Below are positions 23,260 to 24,418 of a DNA stretch of 24,418 bases, piece by piece. Origin of the DNA: Candidatus Nomurabacteria bacterium UBA5155 (GTDB taxonomy: Bacteria > Patescibacteriota > Minisyncoccia > Phycocordibacterales > UBA9973); the NCBI GenBank assembly GCA_002413705.1, contig DHXN01000005.1, forward strand, positions 495-24,912. Direction: 5' to 3'. The notes beneath the pieces are model-generated. The model saw nothing but the letters and a program-made list of their open reading frames with translations. It did no database searches and had not been told where the DNA came from. Position 1 is the first letter of the stretch, and every line of letters starts with the position of its first letter. The position numbers and the translations under genes are program-made.

Positions 23260-23271
23260 GCATTCAAATCC

Positions 23272-23390
23272 ACTGTCCTGGCAGCTACCTACTTTTGCTT
23301 CAAAGAAACTATCATCGGTTCTACAGGGCTTAACTTCTCTGTTCGAAATGGGAAAAGGTGTGACCCCTGCGACAAACCACCAAGACGGTG
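23272..23390 (-). rRNA. rrf: 5S ribosomal RNA
   Basis: The reverse complement contains the conserved GGTCACACCTTTTCCCATTT, GAACAGAGAAGTTAAGCCC and the closing GTAGGTAGCTGCCAGGAC, and the 5' and 3' ends pair (CCACCGTCTTGG with CCAGGACAGTGG, one mismatch). The ends are approximate by several bases, as the pairing extends beyond the usual mature ends. It follows the 23S gene after about 30 nt with no tRNA in between. Confidence 0.95.
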
Positions 23391-23421
23391 GATTCGAATA
23401 CTTGTTTTATGATTTCCAGAT

Positions 23422-24418
<997 letters not shown>

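Noticed and set aside
23165..23263. Extended N-terminus of the 185-aa hypothetical protein
   Set aside because: The extension reads into the rRNA terminator repeat and contains the TATACT box; it is not likely to be translated.

Overview
The window looks like a chromosomal segment of a Patescibacteria/CPR bacterium, probably a parcubacterial lineage. The evidence is the divergent 16S sequence, an intron inside the 23S gene, a zinc-free L32, a threonyl-tRNA synthetase without its TGS domain, a shortened SMC, and very compact gene packing with overlapping or nearly abutting genes. TGA is used as a stop (at the end of the nusB-Nudix gene), which argues against the UGA-recoded CPR lineages. The lineage call is inference from sequence familiarity; no search was run.

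Layout. The left end (1-604) is the 5' part of a 16S rRNA gene on the minus strand, with a strong promoter at 764-791. The right end (23272-24418) is a 5S gene and the 3' part of a 23S gene, also on the minus strand. The 23S gene is interrupted by a group I intron of about 430 nt at E. coli position 2593. Because 23S-5S lies some 22 kb upstream of the 16S start in the same direction, either the genome has unlinked rRNA genes or this segment lies between two operon copies.

From left to right: two small unknown genes after smc (953-1623); smc (1668-3947); two small membrane proteins (4021-4791); the rpmF - nusB::Nudix - rnc operon (4816-6623), so the minus-strand order is rpmF, nusB, rnc, two membrane proteins, smc; an unknown gene (6703-7344) divergent from thrS (7429-9174, +); gyrB and a UvrD-like helicase-nuclease (9188-14257); a membrane metallophosphoesterase and an exported protein on the plus strand (14306-16010); tRNA-Ser(GGA) and a 36-residue membrane protein (16071-16307); lemA-htpX, secD-secF, PAP2, rodA and a membrane-anchored Cys-motif protein, all on the minus strand (16371-22586); and an unknown one-TM protein (22607-23164).

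The most consistent unexplained signal is transcriptional. At least eight genes have a -10 element (TATACT, TATAGT, TACAAT and similar) ending only 6-9 nt before the start codon, often as an extended TGn -10. This predicts leaderless or near-leaderless mRNAs. Genes inside operons mostly lack a visible Shine-Dalgarno. The 36-residue ORF at 16197 is the clear exception, with a proper AAGGAG. The core genes serve replication and segregation (gyrB, smc, helicase-nuclease), rRNA processing and translation (rnc, nusB, rpmF, thrS, tRNA-Ser) and the envelope (secDF, rodA, PAP2, htpX, lemA).
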